Part shown: positions 9,976 through 19,860 of the stretch, piece by piece
Layout of the letters: each line of letters opens with the position of its first letter
Position numbering within the stretch: the stretch's first letter is position 1
Assembly (NCBI GenBank): GCA_001579985.1
Contig: LRSR01008193.1
Location: forward strand, 1-26,992
Length of the DNA: 26,992 bases
Source of the DNA: Hypsibius dujardini
Lineage: Eukaryota > Tardigrada > Eutardigrada > Parachela > Hypsibiidae
Direction of reading: 5' to 3'
Made by a program: the position numbers and the translations under genes
The notes under the pieces: generated by a model
The model's input: the letters and a program-made list of their open reading frames with translations, nothing else
Database searches by the model: none
Told to the model about the DNA's origin: nothing

Positions 9976-10592
9976 ATCTTTAACTTTTAAAACTTTTGAT
10001 TTACCGTGTTGCCGATGTAAGCATTGAAAAAATGCCTCCCACATATGAATGGGAATTTACGTGAACTTCACTTCACATGACTAAATCCCCGGCAACAGGG
10101 TATTTATTGATCGCCCAAACCATTCACTTTGCACTTCGGACATACCTTCCCACTTTGGGCGTCACGTAAACCTCCTCCCATTGGGAATATGCAATAGCCG
10201 TTTGGATTTTACAATCTTCGCTTCGTTAACCCACTTTTAAGAAGATTTACCAGTTCGAACAATGAATAAATGAATCAGTCAATCGAAGGTAAACCCTCAT
10301 TATCGACCTCATTTCATATCTCAGTGAGAGAGAGAGAGAGAGAAGCTAACGAAACTCGTAATATAGTTAGTTATGTCAAACGCGAGAAGATTCAGGAAGC
10401 AAGACAATAAGAAATGTGATCCGGCTTTACGGCCTGTGAAGATCGGCCAGCGAAAAAGTTACTCAGTTGAGAATAGATAACAGGTCGCATGCTCTACTGC
10501 TAAGGCAGTACTAGTACTACTCCACTACAACCTTCATATCTTCCCTGTCTGCCAGCACATTTATTATACTAATTAATATAAGTTTCTAACCG

Positions 10593-10793
10593 TTGCCGAT
10601 CGGGGAGTACGAATCATGCCATCTCACCAATAAAAGTTGTCGCCAGTCCGTAAAGCTTGATTGTGTCATGCAGTGCAAATGCACAGCGTACATGTTCTTC
10701 ACATACAGATTATCTGAATGTGTAGTGTCCGATTCTGTTAGCTGTGTGATCGCGTGTCGGCAAGATTACAAACCGATGTTCAGCTACGCTTAA
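10593..10793 (+). other. Cysteine-rich open frame, possibly a lone PAN/apple-like exon
   Basis: An open frame with eight Cys in about 60 residues, including CVMQCKCTAYMFF and a later C-x8-C pair. This loosely resembles the C-x3-C...C-x-A-x-x-F core of PAN/apple modules. There is no ATG near the start, so it would have to be an internal exon. No partner exons were found. Confidence 0.2.
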
Positions 10794-10911
10794 AAAGGCA
10801 TCAAATTAAGTTCATTCCATAAATGTACGCCGCACTACTTTCCACCTTACTTTGTTCCCTGCACAATCTCGTAAGGATTTGAGCCGAAATCTGAATTCAA
10901 TCATATCCCCA

Positions 10912-11785
10912 ATGGCGATGTCCAGTTCCCCCAAAGGAGGCAAAAATTCCACTGACTTACCAATAGATATTCGCTTCGACAACGAACATTTTCTGTGAGT
11001 AAATGACATGTTTATATAACCTGCCGTGATATTAAGACATCCAATTTACAACTATTTTACAGGAAAAATTATAAGGGATGTCTAGTGAAATACCCCCACT
11101 ACCTCACTCTAGACGAGGTGGAAAAGTTTCAAGCTTCACCGCTTGACGTGGCAGTCTGTTCCGTCCAAAAGTCTGGTAAAAATAACTTGTAACTGTAACA
11201 TACATGCACAGTCGTAAACAGTCTTTAATGTTTTGGGGTATAGGCACGACTTGGATGGATTCAATCATTTCTGGGATTTTAGCAGACGGTGATCCTGGCG
11301 TTTATAACGACGGCGTGTCTATATCAGTCAAGTTTCCACTGTTGTGTTTTTGCAAGCAAAACCAGCGACCGGAAGAGTGGCTGGTAAACTTGATGAAGCT
11401 GATGCCGCCGGGTCGGACATTCAATACGCATCTCTCGTACGATGCTTTGCCTGCAAGTCTGACCGCTTCTGGCGCAAAGGTGAGCTGTAAATATAGGTGG
11501 TCTGAAAGGTTGAGGGATTGTATATAGCCAACTGTGTGCTTCCAGAAAGTTTACATTTATCGGAACCCGAAGGATACGGTCGTCGCTACCTACTACCATA
11601 ATATCTTTCTGCCGCGCATGCAGTTTAACGGCGACCTCGCGGATGTGGTTGACAGCTTCGTCAATGATAGATTTCCATTCGGCCCATACTTTGAGCATTT
11701 GGCCAGTTACTGGAAGCGTAGACATGAGGATGCGAATATATTTTTTTGCTCGTTTGAGGACTTGAAGAACGTAATAATCTTTATG

Positions 11786-11816
<31 letters not shown>

Positions 11817-12326
11817 ACTTTACTCGTCCTTGTCTCATTGCTTTATGCTGACTATTGTGTAACAGCCCTAAGCCGTTGGACGTCCAACTCATGTAGAATA
11901 TAGTGTTGTAAATGTATTTGATGTCAAGAATGTTCTCATTTTTCAGGATTTTGAAAAAACTGTTGCTCGATTGGCGCAGTACTTGGGCAAAAGTCTAACC
12001 GCGGAACAGATTGCTGTCATCCACAGGGAAACTGACTTTAAAGCTGCGCAAGGCAATCGGCTGCTTAACAGGTCCGATAACGATGTTCATGCAGGAGGCA
12101 TATTCGACTTGAGTAAGCATCTTTTTGTTCGGAATGGTAAGTGTCGGAGAAGTTAACATTATTTCGTCAACCGTTATGCAAGGATGAAACGCTTCCTTCC
12201 TTAGGATCCGTCGGCCAGTGGAAAAAAGAATTCACTCCTGAAATGAATAGCAAGATGGATGCGTGGATCGATCGCAAGATGACCCAGTTTCCAGAATTGC
12301 AGGATATGAAATTTGTCTATGAGTAG
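10912..12326 (+). CDS. Cytosolic sulfotransferase (SULT family)
   Basis: Transfers sulfonate from PAPS to a hydroxyl or amine of a small molecule in the cytosol. Exons are 10912-10994, 11063-11175, 11244-11479, 11546-11770, 11947-12136 and 12205-12326: 969 nt, 322 residues. No signal or membrane segment is seen. The 5'-phosphosulfate loop QKSGTTW (63-69), the general-base His in NTHL (H128), the 3'-phosphate-binding YIYRNPKD (147-154) and the C-terminal VRNGSVGQWKKEFT (about 280-293) are all present. Departures from the family: the Lys two residues before the catalytic His is Asn (N126), the Ser expected eight after the RNPKD Arg is Ala (A158), and the Lys of RKG is Asn (N282). Four introns are 66-68 nt; intron 4 is 176 nt and contains a CTGT array. 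ATG at 10912 is the first of two closely spaced Met codons (10918 is the other). Confidence 0.93.
11787..11816. repeat. (CTGT)n array in SULT intron 4
   Basis: Short CTGT array just inside the donor of intron 4 (11771-11946), the only SULT intron longer than 70 nt. Confidence 0.9.
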
Positions 12327-13539
12327 CATTTAAGCCATATTTAGCTTCCAATTACCAATTTTAAGATGGACTTTGATCGACGGTGTCCAAACAATATACT
12401 CGTATCAGCCAGCGAGTGGCCGAATTGGATATCTGAATAATCAGCCGGGCTAGTACTAGGCCAGATTATTCGACTAACAGATCGATCAACTGACCGACAG
12501 CTAACCAAGAAAGTAGACTGATTGAATATAATAAGCGAGAGATAGGCAAACAAACCAACAGTTAGGCGTAAAACAGAAAAAGAAACTGACAGACTGACTG
12601 ATTGACTGACTGACAGACAGACAGACAGACAGACAGACATACAGACATACAGACATACAGACAGACAGACAGACAGACATACAAACAGGCAGATAAACCG
12701 ACACACAGGAGGCAGACAAAAACATACGCAGAGACAGACAATCTTGCTAATTGTCTAACGCACGTCGTGATACCAAAAAATAGTGTAAAAAACAGTCTAC
12801 CTGACTTCAAAAAACAGTGTGTTGTTATTTTGTTTGTAAGATTTGGACCATGTCGCGGTCTTCCCTAGCTACTTCTAAATTTCATAAACGTGATATATAA
12901 AATTGTATAGTACTCCATTGGTCACTCTGAACACCGTGGGAATTTATCAATGCCTCTGTTTTCTATAAAGGATGAATGTCCTTTTTACGGTTTTGTCGTT
13001 CATTAGAAAATGTATGCCACTGCAGAGTACACTCGCAGACACTGCCCGTGACTATCATCAGACAATGCTGCCCTTAACAATGTGCGGCTGGAGCATGCAA
13101 AATAACAGGAAATTATGATGAAGTCTTCAGTGCGTTCGGTCCGACACAAATACTGCACTGACCCATTAACACCATGCAATGGTTTTCTGATGGGTCATTA
13201 TGCCAACCTTCATAGAAGCGCTGGGCGCTTGAGCCACTACAAGTCCCTGGATCAACACGCTAGATCACGACAGTCCTAGTACAAGTCGCCTGCCTGTTGA
13301 CCAGTCGCAGAATAACCATCATGCTCTAAATCATATAGCTATAAAATTTGGGCTGACACGCATCATATCGGAAACAGCCGATGTGTTGGTCGAATAGTGC
13401 AGCCAAGTCAAGAGACCCACGCAAACTTGGAAACCTTATTTAAAACGACGCAGGAAATAATTTACCACCTTGCGTACAGTGTAATTTCCGCAACCTTTTC
13501 TTTCGGCGAGAGTTTCAACATTTTCCATCAGCAGTCAGC
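12327..13539. other. Spacer between SULT and P450
   Basis: Contains a small hairpin centred on CTAGTACTAG (12435-12472), a long (CAGA)n array (about 12588-12735), and a hairpin-forming TGACCCAT...ATGGGTCA pair (13159-13197). No additional gene is seen. The P450 promoter and leader should lie in the last few hundred bases. Confidence 0.5.
12588..12735. repeat. (CAGA)n microsatellite
   Basis: CAGA array with CATA and GACT variants between SULT and P450. Confidence 0.95.
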
Positions 13540-16500
13540 ATGGGTGTCTTTGCAGTGGCCCTGGGTCCGCTACTTCTCCTTCTGTTTTGCTACTTTTGCT
13601 ATGTGGGCTTCCATCGGCACAGGAAGAACAGAAACGTTCCTCCAGGACCCTGGGGTAAAAAAGTCAAGCGTTTGATTTAACGAAAAAATAAGACACTCAA
13701 CTTATGTCTTTAGCTGGTGTCTCATTTCTTTCAGGCATTCCGTATTTGGGTTATCTTCCATTTTTGGGGCCTCACCCGCGGAACACTTTCAATCGGCTCG
13801 GAAAAAAATATGGAAACATTTTCAGCTTCTACCTGGGCTCCCGGTTGGCCGTGGTGCTGAACGACCATCAGGCCATTACAGCGGCTCTCCAGGAGCAGGC
13901 AGAAGTCTTTTCTGGGCGTGCCGGCGGATTCGTTGCCAGTTACCTTCGTACCGGGGTCGAGAGAGCGACACACGGTTAGATTAGCGTTGCATGGAAATTA
14001 GCTTCCACTTTCAGTTCAGAATGGGACGAAAGTTGAGTTTGATCTTAAGTTAAACATTTTTCGATTACACTTAACATCCACTGTTAGATCTTTCAGTGGT
14101 GGATTAAAGGTTAGCCGGGGGAAAGGGGAAGGCAAGCCAACAGGAGAGGGTGGTAAAAAAATTTGCCGCCCCCTTTGGCGAACTGGGGGGGGAGGGGGGC
14201 AACTTTTAACATGAAAAAGCCCACATTTTTTTCCACGACCGAAATCTTGAGGGAGAGGGAAGAAGAGTTCTGACAAAAATTTAAAGAGCTCCCTCCATTT
14301 CCGTAAGGTGTCGCCCGCAAGTCGTCAAGGTGTTTTTGTCGAGGTTTTAATCAAGTCGAGTCGGGTTGACAAGTCGTTGCCGAGTCGGGTTGACAAGTCA
14401 GGATTAATTTACTGACATTCAGAATTCAAAATGATAAAGATCTGTGGGTTAATATCTGTGGGATAAAGATCTATGTCAGCAACATTATTGGTTTGATCGA
14501 GTTAGAGGAGTGTTCTTTATAATTGACGGTTAATAGGTATAGGAACTCCCGGAGGCAGCACATTTAAGGAAGGCCGCAAGTTTATGCTCCAGACATTTCG
14601 CGATTTGGGAATGGGAAAATCAAAATTGCAAGGCTCCATCATCCAAGAAGCGAACGGCCTAGTTGACTTGGCTATCAAGTTTAACGGCCAACCGTTTGAT
14701 CCGTTTCCGCTCCTAAACACCGCGGTTGCAAACTGTGTTGGTGCCTTGTGCTTCGGGCCGGAATTCAGCCGTAACGATCCGTCATTCGGGCAAGTTTTGA
14801 CGGGACTGAGTATCGCCGAATCCTACCGGTATACCCTGAGCCCGCTGCAGTGGTTTCCGTGGTTGCGCTTTCTGCCTGGCCCCTTCCAGAAGAAGTGGCA
14901 TCAGACTGTTGCCAATACAAAAGAACGATTGCAATTCGTGAGGGGCATGGTTAAGGAACACCGGGTCACTTTCTCCGAGGCCGACACTCGAGATTACATT
15001 GACGCCTTCTTCCACAGACAAGCCCACATAAAAGGCTCAGGAGCTGACTTGCCGCCCATTTTCAAAGGTTAGCAATTTTAACTGTCCATCATACGTACGT
15101 ACTTTTGTCCATGTGTGTCTGTCTGCGGGTTGTCTGACTTTACTGGAACATAATGGGAGCAATGTGCTACTGCAATCCCGTGATCAATTTTAATCATTTA
15201 TCAGAATAACTAGTCTGTCTATTACAGTATCCCTGAGCATTCGTACTGCCTGTGAAAATGCCTGTCTATCGCCTATATCGGAGCAGTTTTCTGTAACCCA
15301 TATCAACCCCTTTGCCAAACCATTGGTTCGGGGTGGGGACGACGACCATGATACAATTAAAATTTCGATTGATGCATGAATAATACTTGATTGGATGTTT
15401 TAATATACCCGTACACGATTGTTATTGAAATAATAAGCCCCTCCCCCTTGTTCCGCGTTTTAGTACTAGTAAAATGTACCCTTGACAAATTGTTATTTAA
15501 AATGATACGATCTCCTGCCCCCCTCGTCCCTAAAATTGACTTTACCTTTTTTGGTCATTTCTGCGTGTGACAATGTTTTTTTTCTAAGCTTTGTTTTCTG
15601 CCATTACCCCAACAGATGAAGAACTGGAAGCGAATCTAGGAAGCTTTTTTGGGGCCGGAATGACTTTGACAGCGGTAACTCTGACCTGGGCCCTTGTGTT
15701 CCTACTCAACTATCCGGACGTTCAAAAGCGTATTCATCAAGAACTGGATCAGCGCATCGACCCTGGCCAGGTGGTGGAGTTGGAGGACCGAGGTAAAAAC
15801 TAAGCGTAATGAGTGATTGGTAAATAAGGTACGAGAAGGGTGTTCCATTTCCAGTCACTTGGCAATTCCGGTGTAAAGAAACCAAATGATTATTTATTGT
15901 ATAAGAAAGGTCCCACAATACCGAAATTGCTGGCTAGAAATAAAACTCAAAAAGTGGTGGCTATACACGAGTTACCCTCATCGTACGACAACTAACTCCT
16001 AACAACAACCCGCTTTATAGCTAAACTTCCCTACGTGGAGGCGGTCATTCGAGAGGTCCTCCGATTGGCAGACACCGTGCCACTGATACTCCCCCGGGCA
16101 AATCTCAGGGAGACAGTCCTTTTAGGCCATCGCATACCGGCAGACAGTGTTATCTTCTCCAATTTCAAAGCGGTCAATGACGATCCCGCGCTGTGGCATG
16201 ACCCCTTGGCATTCGACCCGACCCGATTTCTAGCCAAAGACGGCAGCGTCCATGAACCCAATCACTTCGCTCCATTCTCTCTTGGTATGCATGATTCGCG
16301 TCTATAACACATGAACCCTTTTGGGTACATACATTTGCAAAAAGATTTCTAGAAAGTATCTCGGAAAATATTCGCTCGGGTAATTTTTTCTAATTTAACT
16401 TTGCAGGAAAACGTGCATGTGTGGGCGAGTCTCTAGCGCGAATGATACTGTTCCTTTTGTTCGCCAACCTTATGCAGCGGCTTGTGATTAAGACCCCACC

Positions 16501-16606
16501 AGGGACCGCTCCACCGTTACTCACTGAACGTGTGACCTCTCAAACATCCATTCCGATGCCCTTTCGCGTATGTGCCGTCCCAAGAATTAAGACGAATCAA
16601 CATTAA
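13540..16606 (+). CDS. Cytochrome P450, CYP2-clan, microsomal type
   Basis: Exons are 13540-13654, 13735-13974, 14537-15067, 15616-15792, 16021-16284 and 16407-16606: 1527 nt, 508 residues. An N-terminal membrane anchor (about 2-25) is followed by the proline hinge VPPGPWG. The helix-C region has FKEGRKF, where WxxxR is usual; TFRDLGMGK follows, as in CYP2-type enzymes. The ExxR motif is EVLR (366-369), a PERF-like FDPTRF follows, and the heme loop is FSLGKRACVG with thiolate Cys about 447. The I-helix is AGMTLT (309-314) instead of AG-x-(D/E)-T-(T/S), so the acid and catalytic Thr are replaced. The exon 2 end uses a weak GTTAGA donor at 13975, but exon 3 uses the similar GTTAGC, and the join gives the expected THG-x-G stretch. 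Two poorer donors (13950s) are alternatives. Substrate unknown. Confidence 0.93.
14357..14399. repeat. Two 19-bp direct repeats in P450 intron 2
   Basis: CGAGTCGGGTTGACAAGTC occurs at 14357-14375 and 14381-14399, separated by five bases. The same 562-nt intron also holds a MITE-like CAGTGGTGGATT segment with a G-rich run (14094-14200). Confidence 0.9.
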
Positions 16607-16821
16607 CCTAATAGTTTGTATCAGTGTGTCGCGAGTTGCCTGAAAACGTTACCGAAATCAGGTGATGACACATATGGATGATGCTCAAATTTTGAGAAAA
16701 GTCCCATGTTTTTTATCTTCGACAAAGACAAAAACTTCGTAAAAATGTATTCAGCATTTGGAATAAATTTCGGCATAAGACTGGTACAGACACCCTGTAC
16801 AATAAGAAACAAGAGATTGCT

Positions 16822-17231
16822 ACTGTACGAGGTAAAGCCCGTTAACCAGGCCGCTTTTAGAAATTGTAACTTAATCAGGCCGGTTTTTTCAACGTTGATT
16901 TCTCGGCGCTGCAGTGCTGCCATGCCATAAAAGATGGCTTGAAAACAGTCAGAAAAGTTCTCTGACCCACTTTAGTTCGTTCCTAAGCTTCACGGTTCGA
17001 ATTTGAGTCCAAAAAAGGGAATAGAAGAATCTCAATGGAGAAGTGTGCAAGTAGTCCGGTAGAGGCGCCACTTCGGTTCCTTTCTGGCGCATGAAAACAT
17101 GATTAGGCTATCTCCCTGGGTTGACTTCGCAAAAACGACTTATGCGCCACCTGCTGGCCTGGCGGCCTGGTTAAGTTACGATTTCTAAAAACGGCCTGGT
17201 TAACGGCCTTTACCTCGTACACAGTGTACAG
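16822..17231. mobile_element. Foldback/MITE-like element with about 60-bp inverted arms
   Basis: The left arm (16822-16883, containing GAGGTAAAGCCCGTTAACCA) is the inverse of the right arm (17163-17231, containing GGTTAACGGCCTTTACCTCG), with few mismatches plus a 9-nt insert near the right end. The outermost TACTGTAC and GTACAGTA also pair. The roughly 280-nt interior encodes nothing recognised. Confidence 0.8.
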
Positions 17232-17544
17232 TAGGTCAAAATTGTCGTTTCGTTCACACGATCTGCCGTATGTAGCCTTGGTAAGCCATGTGAGACATTT
17301 AAATAGCGAGGTCTTGCTTTGATTCTCTCCACCACTGTGTGGGTTGTTTTCGTTCTTATGTTTTTTTCTAAAATCAAGTTTTGATGGTTTTCATTAGCGT
17401 AAACAATAGAACATCGTGTTTCGTGTTTCTGGAACGTCGTTAAGAGGGATAAGAAATAAAAAGACGTTTTACATGTAATTGGATCAACCAATCAACTGTT
17501 AAAATTGACGGTAAAGCGGATATGCATTCCGGGAAGTTTGGAAT

Positions 17545-17690
17545 TTATTTTTGTCAAATCCAGAGCTCAATTGCAAATGAAATAGTACTCTAAAATTCAC
17601 ATATTTAGTCCACTATTTGCGAAAAACAATTCACAAAAATCGGGGTGATTAATTCCATTTCGACCCCTCGTAGGTTTAAGGGACCTTTAA
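17545..17690. repeat. Dispersed old repeat, copy 1
   Basis: Resembles about 21160-21290 in FMO intron 2, sharing CCAGAGCTCAA, an ACATATTT-G stretch and CGACCCCT at matching spacing. The copies are diverged and no termini could be defined. Confidence 0.45.
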
Positions 17691-19224
17691 CCTTATTGCT
17701 TTCTGATTAGGGGATGAAGATCCAATCAAACCGAAATTAATTTAAGATAGATCGTCCTTTAAACCAAAATCAATTTAGATTTGTGGACCTTTAAACCTTA
17801 TTACTCATCCTTTAAACCAAAATTAATTAATTAGATTTAAATGCTAATTTACCATTCAAACAAAAACTATTTGAGGTTTAGCCGCGTTATAATACAATTA
17901 CTTGATGTTTAAACGTTAACTTGGAATATCCGCAAATAAACCTGGACATGTAAAAAAAAACTCAAAAGGCTTTTAAAGAAACGCCTGTCTCTCTATTAAT
18001 CGATTGATACTATATTTAGGCAAAGTTAGCGACTGGAAGGAAAATTTAACTGTTGAGGTTAACCAGGCAGTGGACGAGTGAATTACTTATAAGGAAGAGG
18101 CTCATTTCAGGAACCGACTACAAGGGTTTCACTTTGGATACGAATAGCTGAAATCAATGGGAAGGTCAATTCGGGCTCGCGCATCTGCATGCAGTTCAGG
18201 CAAGATCAGCAAGATTTTTTCAGGAATTACAGCAGCTGTAAAAATCTTTACGTGTTTTTTTTATGACTGATCAAGTCAGTTTTTGCTTATTTGTGCTGCG
18301 GGATGTTGCAAGGTCTTGGAACTTTTAACAGTAGATCCCACATTACGATTTGTAGGGCAGCGTGATGGGATAAGATTTAACTGTTTTAACTGTTTTGACC
18401 ACATGACTTACAAGTAAGTCATGTTTGTTTGTCATGTCAAGTTTTACCTAACGGGTAAAAAGGGGTCAGAAACGATAATAGCGTCCTTGGTCACGCCAGT
18501 GCTGCGGCTGCTGCCATGGCACGGATCGATCAGAATGGGCTATTTTGAGCAATTTTTTCTACCAGGTTTCCTCCAGAGTGCAGAAAACAAATCTGGAAAT
18601 TTTGCCCATAGAGAAAATCCTGTTTCATTTTGGAAGTAGATAGCGGTATTTTTTTAATACATAGCGTTGTCATTTCGTCACTAGAAAGCGGTGAGCCATG
18701 CCATAAGCTACTTGATGGACTCCAAATCGGAATTTAGGGAAAAAACTATGAATGCATCGAATAGTGTTTGCACGAGAAAGAACTCATAGCCTGGCCACCG
18801 CCAAAGGGCAGTTCTTCTAATGTTGACAAACCACCTAGACTGATAGGTCTATAACTACAGCACACTATGATATTTCTCTGGCGCATCTCATTTCTCAAAG
18901 GCATCGTACGCTAGGGCTCACCCAAATAGCTCAATGTGAACTGATCGGTGGAATTGCTTGAACATAAAACATGAGCTGCGGTGAACAGTTATATCAAATG
19001 GTAAACAAATTAAGTACGACCGATTACAAGTGCTTCACCAGTACTTCTATTATTTTCACAACACAGCACGAAATTGGAGCTCCATACATTGTAACAACTT
19101 GTGCGTTGATGAAAATTATGTGCAAGTCAGGCAGAGCGACGTCGGGACAGACAAGAAAAAGTGAGACGATAAAATAAACAAACGTTCACACCGATACACG
19201 ACTTCACAAATGCGTAGATACATA

Positions 19225-19380
19225 GACACATACAGGCAGACAGGCAGACAGACAGGCAGACAGAGAGACAGAGAAACAAAGAGAAAGAGAGAGAAACAGA
19301 GTCAGAGACAGAGAGACAGACACAGACATATATTCACACAGACACACATGCAAACAAACAGGCAGACAAACAGACAGACA
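19225..19380. repeat. (CAGA)n-type microsatellite upstream of FMO
   Basis: Imperfect CAGA/GAGA array ending exactly where the duplicated FMO 5' segment begins. Confidence 0.95.
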
Positions 19381-19860
19381 TATTGAAATGTTTTAGCACC
19401 AAATAAGGTTGAGTAGACCAAAGATTCCAGAAAATCTTGAAGAACGTCGTTGCTACCTATTCTCACAGCATAGTCCGCATTTGCACCCCACCCCACCCCA
19501 CCCCACCCCAGCTTCCAGCATACAGTTTACAATTTGAAGTGAGGCGTGAAATTCCTCGGGGTACTAGTGGGTGAGGCGCTGTTTGTCTGCTATATGCTCC
19601 TAACTTCTTTAACGGCTTTGCCGATAATAATTTTTAATGTCTGGTACACCTACCAATCGTTTCTTCAAGGTCTCCGGCACCATAAAATAGAGTAGTCTTA
19701 TAAGAAAAAAGTTTATATTTGGTCCATTGCAGCGTCTTCGTCTGAGAGGTGCAAAATGTCACGCCAACTGATAAATCACTCACTGGACAAGTGCCACGGT
19801 GGTGGGAAACTTAGAGTGGCCATTATTGGGGCTGGTTATTCTGGCCTTTGTTCACTACAT
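19379..19860 (+). repeat. Segmental duplication, copy 1 (FMO 5' flank plus start of exon 1)
   Basis: This segment, from just after a CAGA array through the FMO leader into exon 1, recurs at 22035-22483. The two copies share the stretch TTTTAGCACCAAATAAGG, the region around CGTTGCTACCTATTCTCAC, and the sequence just before the start codon (AGCGTCTTCGTCTGAGAGG). Copy 1 has an expanded CCCCA run (19488-19510). As this copy carries the intact exon, it presumably contains the working FMO promoter. Confidence 0.85.
19438..19500 (+). pseudogene. Possible SULT exon fragment upstream of FMO
   Basis: One frame of the duplicated segment reads NVVATYSHSIV here (and NVVATYSHNIV at 22099-22131), against DTVVATYYHNIF in the 3'-PAPS-binding exon of the intact SULT (11576-11611). 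In the 27-nt core about 20 bases match, and most differences fall at third codon positions, which points to coding ancestry. The similarity is short and fades on both sides, so chance is not excluded. Confidence 0.3.

Larger units (their letters stand above)
9451..10911. other. Spacer between amine oxidase and SULT
   Basis: Contains a CAGA-type array (about 9659-9763), the P450 tail remnant, a short GA run (10327-10342) and a cysteine-rich open frame at 10593-10793. The remainder shows no gene. The SULT promoter should lie just before 10912, but no TATA box is evident. Confidence 0.5.
16607..19755. other. Spacer between P450 and FMO
   Basis: An AATAAA about 150 nt after the P450 stop (near 16760) may serve polyadenylation. 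There is a foldback element at 16822-17231. An AT-rich block at 17500-17950 includes an old dispersed repeat shared with about 21160-21290. No gene was found from 18000 to 19200, and a CAGA array follows. The FMO 5' flank begins at 19379. Confidence 0.5.

Noticed and set aside
13397-13675. Frame overlapping P450 exon 1 and leader
   Set aside because: Out of frame with the membrane anchor and proline hinge; no independent protein features.
16990-17010. B-box-like GGTTCGAATTTGAG inside the foldback element
   Set aside because: No A box at the right distance and no T-arm pairing.
18421-18639. 72-residue frame in the P450-FMO spacer
   Set aside because: No domain, no splice context and AT-rich surroundings; indistinguishable from chance.
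19302-19496. Minus-strand frame shared with 21811-22122
   Set aside because: The similarity reflects the segmental duplication of non-coding FMO flank plus the CAGA array.
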